Origin: Streptomyces sp. R302
Lineage (GTDB): Bacteria > Actinomycetota > Actinomycetes > Streptomycetales > Streptomycetaceae
Direction: 5' to 3'
Length of the DNA stretch: 64,000 nucleotides
NCBI RefSeq assembly: GCF_012927245.1
Contig: NZ_JABBGE010000006.1
Span: forward strand, 394,866 to 458,865
Shown here: positions 52,356 to 60,441 of the stretch, in pieces
Position numbering within the stretch: position 1 is the stretch's first letter
Layout of the letters: the number at the start of each line of letters is the position of its first letter
Position numbers and translations under genes: made by a program
The notes under the pieces: model-generated
Seen by the model: the letters and a program-made list of their open reading frames with translations, nothing else
Databases searched by the model: none
What the model was told of the DNA's origin: nothing

Positions 52356-53098
52356 GCGACCTGTCCGGCAGGACGACGATCGTCGTCGGCGCGAGCCGCG
52401 GCCTGGGCCACGGCATCGCCTCCGCCTTCGCCGAGGCCGGCGCCCCCGTCGTCGCCGTGTCCCGCACCCCGGCGACGTTCCCCCCGCCGACGAACGGTTC
52501 CGGCTCCGTCCGGCCGGAGCACGCCGACGCCGGCGACCCGAGGGTGGCGGCCGAGCTCATCGACCGCTTCGAACCCGACACCGTCGTCCTGGTGGCCGGA
52601 GCCGTACCGCACATGCGGCCACTGCAGGAGCAGACGTGGGAGACGTTCTCGGCCGGCTGGGAGACGGACGTCCGCGTCACCTTCCACTGGCTGCGCGAGG
52701 CGCTGCTCACACCGCTGCGGCCGGGCGGCCGGGTCGTCGTCATCAGCAGCGGTGCCGTCCTGGGCGGCTCGCCCCTGAGCGGCGGATACGCGGGCGCGAA
52801 GGCCACCCAGCGTTTCATCACCGGCTACGCGCAGGGCGAGGCGGACCGGGCCGGACTGGACCTCACCTTCACCACGGTGCTGCCGAAGTTCGCCCCGCTG
52901 ACCGGGGTCGGCAGGCCGGCGGTCCGTGCGTACGCCGCCCGCGCCGGGGTGTCCGTGGAGGACTTCCTCCGGAAGGCGGGTCCGCTGCTCACCCCCGAGA
53001 TCGCGGGCGCCGCGCTGGTGGAACTGGTGCGCACCGACGCCACCGCGGTCGCCCCCGCCTATCTGCTCGACGGCGCCGGGACGCACAGGCTGCCCTGA
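52352..53098 (+). CDS. SDR-family oxidoreductase (paralog)
   Basis: A 248-residue SDR. The cofactor loop is VVGASRGLGHGIASAF, catalytic Ser in ISSGAVLGGS, Tyr/Lys in GGYAGAKATQRF. It is a paralog of the SDR at 44860-45609 over its whole length. Its ATG overlaps the ligase stop (ATGA), placing it in the ligase operon. It may act on the aldehyde made by the lyase, but that is inference. Confidence 0.82.
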   Translation: MSDLSGRTTIVVGASRGLGHGIASAFAEAGAPVVAVSRTPATFPPPTNGSGSVRPEHADAGDPRVAAELIDRFEPDTVVLVAGAVPHMRPLQEQTWETFSAGWETDVRVTFHWLREALLTPLRPGGRVVVISSGAVLGGSPLSGGYAGAKATQRFITGYAQGEADRAGLDLTFTTVLPKFAPLTGVGRPAVRAYAARAGVSVEDFLRKAGPLLTPEIAGAALVELVRTDATAVAPAYLLDGAGTHRLP

Positions 53099-53164
53099 CC
53101 GCCGGGCCGTGGAGAGAACCCTTCGAGGCAACCGCCCCGCCCCACCGGAAGAGGAGTGAGAAGA

Positions 53165-54070
53165 GTGAGTACGAGTCCCGTCCCGTCCGACGCCGAACTC
53201 GCGGGCTCGCTGACCGGAGACTTCCGCAGCGAGTACGTCACCGTGGACGGCGTCCGCCTCCACTACGTCGCAGGCGGCGAGGGAAGGCCGCTGATCCTGC
53301 TGCCCGGCTGGCCGCAGACCTGGTGGGAGTACCACAAGGTGATGCCCGCGCTCGCGGCGGCCGGACGGCACGTCATCGCCCTGGACCTGCCCGGCATGGG
53401 CGGCTCCGACAAGCCGGCCACCGGCTACGACAAGAAGACCATGGCCCGGGTCGTGCACGGCTTCGTCCGCGCGCTCGGCCACGACGAGGTGGACATCGCG
53501 GGTCATGACATCGGCGCCCAGGTGGCGTTCAGCTTCGCGGTCAACCATCCGTCGGCCACCCGCAAGGTCGCACTGCTCGACGTGGTCCACCCGGACCCGT
53601 CCATGTACGGGATCCCGATGCTCCCGCCGCCGGACGCGCCCTTCTTCCCGTGGTGGTTCGCCTTCCACCAGGTCCCCGGCCTGCCCGAACAGCTGCTGGC
53701 CGGCCGTACCCGGATCCTCGTCGACTGGATCTTCGACAACTTCCTCCTGGACCGGACCGCCGTGACGCCGTCGGACCGGGCCGTCTACGCCCACGCCTAT
53801 GACAGGCCGGGGGCCATCAGCGGCGGCAGCGGCTGGTACCGCACGTTCGGCCAGGACATCGTCGACCTCGGCACCTACGGCAAGGTGACCGCACCGATGC
53901 TCGGGATGGTCTCCAACCTCGGCGACGGCCTCTTCGCCGAGCAGATGAAGGCCACGCTGCCGGGCCAGGGAACCGACGTGCGCGTCGTGGTGGTGCCGGA
54001 CGCCGGCCACTACTTCGTCGAGGAAGCGCCGCAGGCCGTCATCGACGAGTTCAACAGGTTCTTCGACTGA
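53165..54070 (+). CDS. Alpha/beta hydrolase, epoxide hydrolase/dehalogenase-like
   Basis: A 301-residue alpha/beta hydrolase. The oxyanion region is LLPGWPQTWWEYHKVMP, the nucleophile Asp is in IAGHDIGAQVAFSF, and the His in PDAGHYFVEEAP. An Asp nucleophile in GHDxG is the sign of epoxide hydrolases and haloalkane dehalogenases. GAAGAGGA lies at good distance from the GTG at 53165; another GTG nine bases earlier is possible. Enediyne clusters often carry an epoxide hydrolase, but those are longer, so the substrate here is open. Confidence 0.82.
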   Translation: MSTSPVPSDAELAGSLTGDFRSEYVTVDGVRLHYVAGGEGRPLILLPGWPQTWWEYHKVMPALAAAGRHVIALDLPGMGGSDKPATGYDKKTMARVVHGFVRALGHDEVDIAGHDIGAQVAFSFAVNHPSATRKVALLDVVHPDPSMYGIPMLPPPDAPFFPWWFAFHQVPGLPEQLLAGRTRILVDWIFDNFLLDRTAVTPSDRAVYAHAYDRPGAISGGSGWYRTFGQDIVDLGTYGKVTAPMLGMVSNLGDGLFAEQMKATLPGQGTDVRVVVVPDAGHYFVEEAPQAVIDEFNRFFD

Positions 54071-54123
54071 TCACCCGCCCGACCCGTCCGACCCGTCCGT
54101 CAGAATTCGAGCAGGGAGTAGAG

Positions 54124-55308
54124 ATGTCCACCAGCACCGTCCCGACCCGGGAAGAGCTTCTGCGCCGCGTCACCGAGATCACGCCCGTGCTGCGCGCCAA
54201 CGCGGCCTGGTCGTCGGAGCACCGCCGGCTGCACGAGGAGACGGTCAAGGCGCTCACCGACGCGGGAATGTTCCGGATGAGGATCCCGCGGAGTCACGGC
54301 GGCTTCGAGAGCGACGCCCGGACCATGGTCGAGGTGGCCGAGGCGATCGCCCACGCCGACGGATCAGCCGCATGGGTCGTCACCTGCTCCTGGATAGCCT
54401 CCTGGGGTCTCGGGCTCTTCCCGGACGAGGTCCAGGACGAGGTCTTCGCCGACCCCGACGGCCAGGTGTGCACCACCATCGGCCCCGGCACCGCGACGGC
54501 CGTCCCGGCACCCGGCGGCGTCGTCGTCAACGGCTCCTGGCCGTGTATCAGCGGCGCCCTCACCAGCGGGTGGCAGCAGGTCGCGGCGATCTTCCTCGAC
54601 CCCGAGGGGGAGCCGTACCCCGTGATGGGTCCGGTGCGCCTGTCGGAGCTGGAGGTGTCGGACGACTGGCACACCACCGGCCTGCGGGCCACCGGAAGCG
54701 TCGCCACGACCGCGAAGGACGTGTTCATCCCCCAGGAACGGCTCCTCCCCGCGCCGGCGGTGCTCAGCAGCCAGTCCGTCTCGAAGCGGAACGCCGACAC
54801 GCCGATGTACCGGGCGCCGTTCATCTCCGTGGGAGCGGCGTCCACCGTCGGTGTCTGCCTCGGCATGGTCAAGGCGATCCGTGACGAGTTCTTCGAGCGG
54901 CTTCCCGGCCGCAAGGTCACCTACGTCGAGTACCCGAGCCAGAGCGAGGCGCCGGTGACCCACCTGCGGATCGCCGAGGCCATGATGAAGATCGACGAGG
55001 CGGAGTTCCACGCGCGCCGGCTGGCCGACCTGGTGGACGCCAAGTGCGCCTCCGGGGAGGCGTGGGACATGACAGAGCGTGCGCGCTGCCGCGCCGACGA
55101 AGGTGCGGCCGTGCGGCTGTGCCGGGAGGCTGCGGACATCCTCGCCGCTTCCAGCGGGGGCTCCTCGGCGTACACCAAGGTCCCGATCGGGCGCATCGTC
55201 AACGACCTCCACACCTTCAGCCTGCACGCGATGATGACCCCCGACGTCAACGCCGAGATCTACGGCCGGGTGCTGTGCGGCCTGGAGCCCCACACCTACT
55301 ACATCTGA
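54124..55308 (+). CDS. Group D flavin monooxygenase (acyl-CoA dehydrogenase fold)
   Basis: A 394-residue protein of the acyl-CoA dehydrogenase fold that resembles the HsaA/HpaB-type flavin-dependent hydroxylases. Key segments are MFRMRIPRSHGGFESD, AIAHADGSAAWVVTCSWIAS, GSWPCISGALTSGWQQ, DDWHTTGLRATGSVATTAKD and SSGGSSAYTKVPIGRIVNDLH. The usual catalytic Glu of dehydrogenases is not apparent. Such enzymes hydroxylate phenols using reduced flavin from a separate reductase. The island's flavin reductase at 24683 could supply it. A terminator follows. Confidence 0.8.
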   Translation: MSTSTVPTREELLRRVTEITPVLRANAAWSSEHRRLHEETVKALTDAGMFRMRIPRSHGGFESDARTMVEVAEAIAHADGSAAWVVTCSWIASWGLGLFPDEVQDEVFADPDGQVCTTIGPGTATAVPAPGGVVVNGSWPCISGALTSGWQQVAAIFLDPEGEPYPVMGPVRLSELEVSDDWHTTGLRATGSVATTAKDVFIPQERLLPAPAVLSSQSVSKRNADTPMYRAPFISVGAASTVGVCLGMVKAIRDEFFERLPGRKVTYVEYPSQSEAPVTHLRIAEAMMKIDEAEFHARRLADLVDAKCASGEAWDMTERARCRADEGAAVRLCREAADILAASSGGSSAYTKVPIGRIVNDLHTFSLHAMMTPDVNAEIYGRVLCGLEPHTYYI

Positions 55309-55336
55309 CCGACCGCACCCTCCTGACCTGCGCAGT

Positions 55337-55370
55337 GGCGGCTCCGGGGCTCCATCCCCCCGGAGCCGCC
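55337..55370 (+). terminator. Hairpin terminator after the monooxygenase gene
   Basis: GGCGGCTCCGGGG pairs perfectly with CCCCGGAGCCGCC across an 8-base loop, 29 bp after the stop at 55308. It ends the long plus-strand operon. Confidence 0.75.
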
Positions 55371-55378
55371 GCCATTGG

Positions 55379-55432
55379 TGCAACCCTGCGGTTGCGCATC
55401 ACCTCGCCCTCGTGCAACCCTGGAGTTGCACA
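55379..55432. promoter_or_regulatory. Twin palindromic operators of the SRPBCC-ArsR operon
   Basis: Two 20-bp near-perfect palindromes of form TGCAAC-N6-GTTGCA occur at 55379-55398 (TGCAACCCTGCGGTTGCGCA) and 55413-55432 (TGCAACCCTGGAGTTGCACA). Their centres are 34 bp apart, about three helical turns. They directly precede the SRPBCC gene and its downstream ArsR gene, the natural autoregulator. Confidence 0.75.
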
Positions 55433-55457
55433 CATGGCATCGACCGAGGAGTCCCTC

Positions 55458-55901
55458 ATGAGCGAGGACCTGATCGAACGCGAGACGCTGATCGCCGCCC
55501 CCGTGGAGCGCGTGTGGCCCCTGGTGGCCGAGCCGGGCTTCTGGGTGTCCGACCCGGCGGCCGTGGCCGGCACCAAGGCGACGCCCGGCGGGTCGATGGT
55601 GGCGAGGAACCCCGAGTACGGCGACTTCCCGGTCCGCGTCGAGAAGGTCGATCCGCCGACGTACGTGGCATACCGCTGGGCCAGCGCCTTCCCGGGAGAG
55701 GAACTCACCGAGGACAACAGCACCCTGGTGGAGTTCATCCTGACGGCGGAGGGCGACAAGACGCGTCTACGCGTCGTCGAGAGCGGATTCGCGACCCTGT
55801 CCGCCTCCGAGGACCTGCGACGCAAGGCGATGCAGGACAACGCCGGCGGCTGGCCGCAGGTGCTCGACGCCTTCAAGGGGCGCGTCGAGCAGTCCGGGTG
55901 A
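55458..55901 (+). CDS. AHSA1/SRPBCC protein
   Basis: A 147-residue START-like protein of the AHSA1 type. Features are ERETLIAAPVERVWPLVAEP, PTYVAYRWASAFPGEEL and the C-terminal helix GGWPQVLDAFKGRVEQ. It probably binds a hydrophobic ligand. The ATG at 55458 has GAGGAG upstream; an ATG 24 bp earlier lies next to the operator. Its stop overlaps the ArsR start (GTGA). CalC-type enediyne self-resistance proteins share this fold, so a protective role against the island's own product is possible. Confidence 0.8.
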   Translation: MSEDLIERETLIAAPVERVWPLVAEPGFWVSDPAAVAGTKATPGGSMVARNPEYGDFPVRVEKVDPPTYVAYRWASAFPGEELTEDNSTLVEFILTAEGDKTRLRVVESGFATLSASEDLRRKAMQDNAGGWPQVLDAFKGRVEQSG

Positions 55902-56251
55902 CAACGGGGGGCGGCGAGGGCGCCGACGCGGTCGACAGCGTCCTCGCCGCGCTCGCCGAACCCACTCGACGGCAGCTGCTCGACATCCTCGCCGAACGGG
56001 GCGAAGTCACCGCGACGACGCTCGCCGAGCGGCTCCCCGTCTCACGCCAGGCCGTGGTCAAACACCTGACCGTCCTCGACGCCGCCGGCCTGGTCACCAG
56101 CCGACGGGTCGGCCGTGAGGTGCGGTACGCCGTCCGGCCGGCCGCCCTGAACACGACGGCGCGGTGGATGGCCGCACTGGCCGCCGACTGGGACCGGCGC
56201 CTGGCGTACATCAAGCTCATCGCCGAGTCGGCGGAAGGGGACTCACAGTAG
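55898..56251 (+). CDS. ArsR-family transcriptional regulator
   Basis: A 117-residue winged-helix repressor. The HTH is LAEPTRRQLLDILAERGEVT followed by LAERLPVSRQAVVKHLTVLD and a wing GLVTSRRVGREVRYAVRP. It lacks the metal-binding ELCVCDL motif, so it is of the non-metal type usual for AHSA1-linked ArsR proteins. It is coupled to the SRPBCC gene and most likely binds the twin palindromes upstream. A small-molecule inducer, perhaps the pathway product, would release it. Confidence 0.87.
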   Translation: MTTGGGEGADAVDSVLAALAEPTRRQLLDILAERGEVTATTLAERLPVSRQAVVKHLTVLDAAGLVTSRRVGREVRYAVRPAALNTTARWMAALAADWDRRLAYIKLIAESAEGDSQ

Positions 56252-56376
56252 CCCCGTCGCACACCCCGCATTCCACCCGGCCGGGACGGCAGAGCACCCT
56301 CGGCCGGAGGATTCACGGTTCTGACATGCTCCTGACAGATGCCGGTCTTCCGGCCACCCGAGAGGGGAATCGTCTC

Positions 56377-57783
56377 GTGACCACCGAAACCAACGCGCCG
56401 CCTCGCATCACCGGAAGACAGCGGAAGGTCCTTCTCGTTCTGCTCGGCGCGGGATTCATGCTGTCCGTCGACTTCTCGATCCTCAACGTCGCACTCCCCC
56501 AGGTGGGCACCGGCGTCGGTCTCGGTGTGACCGAGCTGCCCTGGATCACGTCCGCGTACGCACTGCCCGCGGCCGGATTCGCCCTGGTGTTCGGTCGGAT
56601 GGCGGATCTCTACGGCCGACGCCGACTGTTCCTCTCCGGCATGGTCCTGCTGACCGCGGCATCGCTGATCGGCGGATTCGCGTCCGCCCCCGAGACGCTC
56701 CTGACCGCACGCGTGCTACAGGGTGTCGCCACGGCGATCTCGATCCCCGCCTCCCTGTCGCTGCTCACCAGCACCTTCGAGGAGGGCGCGATGCGCGATC
56801 GCGTCCTCGGTCTCAACGGCGCCCTGCTCTCCGGCGGCTTCACCGTCGGCGCCCTCGTCGGTGGCACCCTCGTCAGCCTGCTGAGCTGGCGGGCCGCGTT
56901 CCTCATCAACGTGCCGGTCGCCCTCGTCATCCTGCTCGTCACGCCTTCCCTCATCGGCGAGAGCAAGGTGCCCGACCGGGTGAAGCTGGACCTGGCCGGC
57001 GCGGTGACCGTGACCGGCGGCCTGCTGGCCTCGATCTACGCGATCATCGAGAAGAACCTGCCGGTCGCCGTCGTCGGCCTCCTGCTGCTCGCCGCCTTCT
57101 GGATGATCGAGCTGCGCGCGCCCGCACCGCTCGCCCCGGTCCGCATCCTCAAGCGCCCCACCGTGAAATGGGGCAACTACGCCGGTCTCGTGATCTTCAC
57201 CATGGAGACCGCCATGATCTTCCTGATGACGCTCTACATGCAGCAGACCCTCGATCTGTCGCCGCTGGCCACCGGGCTCGTCTTCGGCGTACCCGGCCTG
57301 GCGGCCGTGGCCGCCGGACCGATCGCCGGGCGCCTCCTCGGACGCTTCGGCACCCGGCAGGTGCTGGTCGCCGGCATGCTGGTCCAGGGGCTGGCGACCC
57401 TTCCGCTGATCTTCCTCGGCGCGAATCGGATCGTGCTCGTCATCCTCGTCCCCGCGCTGTTCATCGGGTTCTTCGGACACGTGACGGCCATCGTGGCGTA
57501 CACGGTGACCGGAACCTCGGGCCTGCCGAACGAAGAGCAGGGCCTGGCCACCGGCCTGACGTCGATGACTCAGCAGGTGGCCATCACCATCGGCATCCCG
57601 ATCCTGAGCGCGGTCGCCGCGACACAGAGCGGGGAACTGGCCGGCATCCACCTCGCGCTGACCGTGAACGTGATCGTGACGCTCGCCAGCGCCCTCCTCA
57701 TCTGGGTAGGTCTGCGTCCCCGCGGCGACCACGCCGCGGCCGCCGCGCCGGCCCAGCCCCTCTCACCTCCCGCGACCCCCTGA
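56377..57783 (+). CDS. MFS multidrug efflux transporter, DHA2 (14-TM) type
   Basis: A 468-residue drug:proton antiporter. Signatures are SVDFSILNVALPQVGTGV (helix 1), LVFGRMADLYGRRRLFLSG, VLQGVATAISIPASLSLL and motif C-like GGFTVGALVGGTLVSLLSWR. I chose the GTG at 56377 with AGGGGA upstream; an ATG at 56326 would add an unlikely leader. It lies between two AHSA1 genes, so export of a toxic product from the cytosol fits the context. Confidence 0.85.
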   Translation: MTTETNAPPRITGRQRKVLLVLLGAGFMLSVDFSILNVALPQVGTGVGLGVTELPWITSAYALPAAGFALVFGRMADLYGRRRLFLSGMVLLTAASLIGGFASAPETLLTARVLQGVATAISIPASLSLLTSTFEEGAMRDRVLGLNGALLSGGFTVGALVGGTLVSLLSWRAAFLINVPVALVILLVTPSLIGESKVPDRVKLDLAGAVTVTGGLLASIYAIIEKNLPVAVVGLLLLAAFWMIELRAPAPLAPVRILKRPTVKWGNYAGLVIFTMETAMIFLMTLYMQQTLDLSPLATGLVFGVPGLAAVAAGPIAGRLLGRFGTRQVLVAGMLVQGLATLPLIFLGANRIVLVILVPALFIGFFGHVTAIVAYTVTGTSGLPNEEQGLATGLTSMTQQVAITIGIPILSAVAATQSGELAGIHLALTVNVIVTLASALLIWVGLRPRGDHAAAAAPAQPLSPPATP

Positions 57784-57829
57784 CAAGCCACGGACACACT
57801 CCGAAGAAACGACGCACGAGGAGCACGAC

Positions 57830-58300
57830 ATGAGCGACACCACCGAGAAGCTGACCTTCACCTACGTGACGTACATCCGGAGCACCCCGGACACGATCTG
57901 GCACGCACTGACCGACGCCGACCTCACCGGCCGGTACTGGGGACACAGCAACGTCTCCGACTGGCAGGTTGGCTCCAGTTGGGAGCACGTACGCGCCGAC
58001 GGCTCGGGGACCGTCGACGGTGGCGGGACGGTCCTGGAGGCCTCGCCGTCCAAGCGGCTGGTGATGACCTTCCCCACCGCCGGCCCTTCCAAGGTCACGT
58101 TCGGGATCGAGGAGTACCGCGAGATCGCCCAGCTCACCGTCACCCACGAGGATCTCGCTGGACCGGGCGACCGCGACGCCGTGGCCGCCGGCTGGCCGGC
58201 CGTACTGTCCAACCTCAAGTCCCTGCTGGAGACCGGGGAGGTCCTCCCGCAGAAGCCGTGGGAGATGCTCGCGGCCCTCAAGGACACCTCCCGGGCCTGA
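57830..58300 (+). CDS. AHSA1/SRPBCC protein (second)
   Basis: A 156-residue AHSA1 protein. Characteristic stretches are YVTYIRSTPDTIWHALTDAD, GRYWGHSNVSDWQVGSSWEH and VAAGWPAVLSNLKSLLETGE. It is 46 bp after the efflux gene, with a good ribosome-binding site, and is followed by a terminator. This type is often controlled by ArsR; here it shares the unit with ArsR and an exporter. Ligand unknown; CalC-like protection is a hypothesis. Confidence 0.83.
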   Translation: MSDTTEKLTFTYVTYIRSTPDTIWHALTDADLTGRYWGHSNVSDWQVGSSWEHVRADGSGTVDGGGTVLEASPSKRLVMTFPTAGPSKVTFGIEEYREIAQLTVTHEDLAGPGDRDAVAAGWPAVLSNLKSLLETGEVLPQKPWEMLAALKDTSRA

Positions 58301-58343
58301 GCGGGCCGATGAAGCGACTACGACGCCCCTGAGAGGGGAGCGA

Positions 58344-58373
58344 GGCTCGCCCGCCCAGGAGAGCGGGCGAGCC
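58344..58373 (+). terminator. Hairpin terminator after the second SRPBCC gene
   Basis: GGCTCGCCCGC pairs perfectly with GCGGGCGAGCC across an 8-base loop, 44 bp after the stop at 58300. Confidence 0.75.
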
Positions 58374-58420
58374 TGTTCACCCCGATCCGGACGCCACCGT
58401 GCCGCTTGCTCCCCTTGGGC

Positions 58421-58443
58421 AGATTCCAGTAGTCGCCGCAAGA
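58421..58443. repeat. Solo IS30-like terminal repeat
   Basis: AGATTCCAGTAGTCGCCGCAAGA resembles the terminal repeats of the IS30 element at 23325 and 24627 (shared GATTCCAG/GTCG/GCAA pattern), and CTCCCCTTG precedes it as at the left IS end. No transposase follows, so it may be the stump of a deleted copy. Confidence 0.4.
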
Positions 58444-58544
58444 CGTAGAAGGTAAGAACGGTACGCGTTGCGCTGGGTGTCTCCTGCACCAGTACAACCA
58501 CAGGCGCAGCGGGCATCCCTCACCCTGGCACGGCAGAGAGTGCC

Positions 58545-59441
58545 TCAGGTCGGCGGCGCTGCCGGCCCAGCGCGCCCCGGAAGCGGATCGAGTACGGTCA
58601 GGTCGGCGGGTGGGCTTCGCGCAGCCGCAGTCCCTCCCTGTACATCCCAGACTTCTGGCTCCCCGAGCTCGGTACCTGGATCGAGGTCAAGTGTCCCGGC
58701 ATACCGCGCACCGAGAAGACGCAGGAGCTGGCCCGGACGCGCACTCGTCGAAGCGAGGGCACCTGCACTTGCCAGTGGCCCGGCGCCGAGTTCGCCCTGA
58801 TCGGGACGCCGGTTCCTGCTGAGCGAGATGGGGCAGTCCAGCCGCAGGAGGGCTCGAGCCCTGGCCAACTCCCCCTCGGCGGCGCCCTGCACGAGCCCAT
58901 CCCCGCCGAACCGAGCGTCCCATTGCGACAGGGCGATGGAGGCGGCTCGGACCTGTTGGACGTCTTCCGCGCGTACCGCCCTCGGGCGGGCCGGTCCAGA
59001 GGTCACGGCCGTGGCTGCAGCGCCGAGTCCTCCAAGCAAGAGCATCAGCTTCCGGCGCTCCACTGCAGACATCCTCTTCAGATAGGAGACCGGGATCTCC
59101 CCCACCTTGCCCGAGTGCGAGTCGTCCATGCCGCCTTCGGCGGGAAGGTCCGCGTCGTTGTCCGCATGAGAGTCGCTTTGCTGCTCCTCGCGTTCCACGT
59201 ATCGCCACAGTCGCGTTAACGCCCCGCCGGCGTCGAGCGCGACGTCGAACTTGGCCGCCAGCTGCGCCGTGCACCTTCGCTGGTTCTTCTCGATCCGCTC
59301 GATCAGCGTGCCGCTGAGCTGTACCAACTCGCCGAGGGCCCTGGAGGAGAGCCGTCGCGCCCGGCGCCAGTTCCGAAGTTCCTTGCCCCACCAGGCACGC
59401 ACCGAGTGGTTCTCGTCCAACGGCACTGGCTTCTGCGCCAC
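58545..59441 (-). CDS. XRE-family HTH protein with abnormal C-terminus
   Basis: A 298-residue frame starting at a GTG with AGGAGG upstream. The N-terminal HTH is RNWRRARRLSSRALGELVQL followed by SGTLIERIEKNQRRCT. A linker with a hydrophobic LMLLLGGLGAAATAV segment follows, then a start of TPR-like helices (ALSQWDARFGGDGLVQG, LARARALLRLDC). From about residue 205 the sequence loses any family likeness and lies antisense to a relic gene, so the gene is probably 3'-truncated. It resembles the SARP-less regulators common in Streptomyces mobile elements. Confidence 0.6.
   Translation of the reverse strand: MAQKPVPLDENHSVRAWWGKELRNWRRARRLSSRALGELVQLSGTLIERIEKNQRRCTAQLAAKFDVALDAGGALTRLWRYVEREEQQSDSHADNDADLPAEGGMDDSHSGKVGEIPVSYLKRMSAVERRKLMLLLGGLGAAATAVTSGPARPRAVRAEDVQQVRAASIALSQWDARFGGDGLVQGAAEGELARARALLRLDCPISLSRNRRPDQGELGAGPLASAGALASTSARPGQLLRLLGARYAGTLDLDPGTELGEPEVWDVQGGTAAARSPPADLTVLDPLPGRAGPAAPPT
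58569..58850 (+). pseudogene. Relic of a mobile-element nuclease-like gene
   Basis: One frame reads RKRIEYGQV, then SLYIPDFWLPELGTWIEVKC, PGIPRTEKTQELAR and AEFALIGTPVPAE. The PDFWLPE--TWIEVK pattern is like a PD-(D/E)xK-type protein found in actinobacterial plasmids and phages. There is no start or conserved 3' end, so it is a fragment. Confidence 0.5.
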
Positions 59442-59655
59442 AGCTCCTCCTTTCGGATTCCCCATGCGGACAAGGGACTTGTCCGCATGGGCAGATTCTT
59501 TTGAATACCCCGCTCCGCGCTCCAAGTTGGGCCAAACCGCCAGACTTCACCCGCCGGAGCACGGGTGATCGTGGGTACGGACACGACGAAGCCCGGCTCC
59601 TCCCAAGAAGGCGCCGGGCCGACACAGGTGGGCAGCGCTCAGATCGCGCCTTGGT

Positions 59656-59826
59656 TCACCGCGCCAGTAAAGGCTGCCACGCCTCGGGGCCCACGCTGAT
59701 CGTGCCGTCGTCGGGCCGCTTGGAGTCACGTACGCGGAGGCCCTCCGGCGCGAACGCGCACGCCACACACTCGTTGTTGGGGGAGCCGCTGTACGAGCTG
59801 GTGAAGTACGCGAGCTGGTCTTCCAC
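59656..59826 (-). CDS. DUF397 small protein
   Basis: A 56-residue DUF397 protein (FTSSYSGSPNNECVACAFAP, VRDSKRPDDGTISVGPEAW). The GTG at 59826 has AGAGGACC upstream. Such proteins follow XRE/DUF5753 regulators and often act as their partners in Streptomyces development or toxin-like pairs. Its partner upstream is broken. Confidence 0.75.
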   Translation of the reverse strand: MEDQLAYFTSSYSGSPNNECVACAFAPEGLRVRDSKRPDDGTISVGPEAWQPLLAR

Positions 59827-59837
59827 TGGTCCTCTAC

Positions 59838-60441
59838 CTACTTGCGAGCTTGCAGGAATCGACCACGCGCATCGGCGATGAGGGCCGCCGAAGCGGACGG
59901 GTCCAGCGCCTGCCGGCGCAGGTAGGCGTGGCCACCGGGCGTATTCCTCAACGGCCTCTGCGTTCTCCAGGAAGACGCCGCCGGTCTGGTGCTCCAGAAA
60001 GACGACGTCGAGGGCCGGGTCTGGCCCACCGAATCCGCCGTAGATCACGTAGGCGCCGAGCCCCACGCTGTAGGCACCCCCCGCAAAGGGGAGTACCTGG
60101 ATCGTGATGGCATCCTGGCTGCCGCGCTGTAGGAGCTGCGACATCTGGGCCGCCATCACCTCGGGTCCGCCGACGGCGCGCCGTAGCACCGCCTCGTCGA
60201 GAAACACGTCGTACCGGGGCGGCACCTCGCGATCGGGAATCTTCTGCCGCCGCATCCGGAGGCCCAGACGATCCCCCAGGTCGGCCTCTGGCGGGGTCCA
60301 GCCTGGGGTTGGCTTGATGCTCTTGGCGTAGTCCATCATCTGCAGCAGACCCGGTATCACTCCGCCGGCGAGCTGACGGATGTGGGGCGCCTCGTCCTCC
60401 AGGGGCCAGCAGAAGGCGCCCCGGTCCCTGCCGAGCCCCAT
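59838..60441 (-). pseudogene. DUF5753 regulator lacking its HTH, frameshifted
   Basis: The DUF5753 domain is clear (GGVIPGLLQMMDYAKSIKP, RYDVFLDEAVLRRAVGGPEV, ITIQVLPFAGGAYSVGLGAY, DVVFLEHQTGGVFLENAEAV). The N-terminal XRE HTH is missing because the frame begins about 30 bp from the island's right repeat. Near 59940 a frameshift separates the end YLRRQALDPSASAALIAD, which stops at 59838. In the unshifted frame it would run into the DUF397 gene. Confidence 0.75.

Noticed and set aside
53165..54070. Assigning the hydrolase as the enediyne epoxide hydrolase SgcF type
   Set aside because: SgcF-type enzymes are longer, with an N-terminal epoxide-hydrolase domain not seen here; only the general family is supported.
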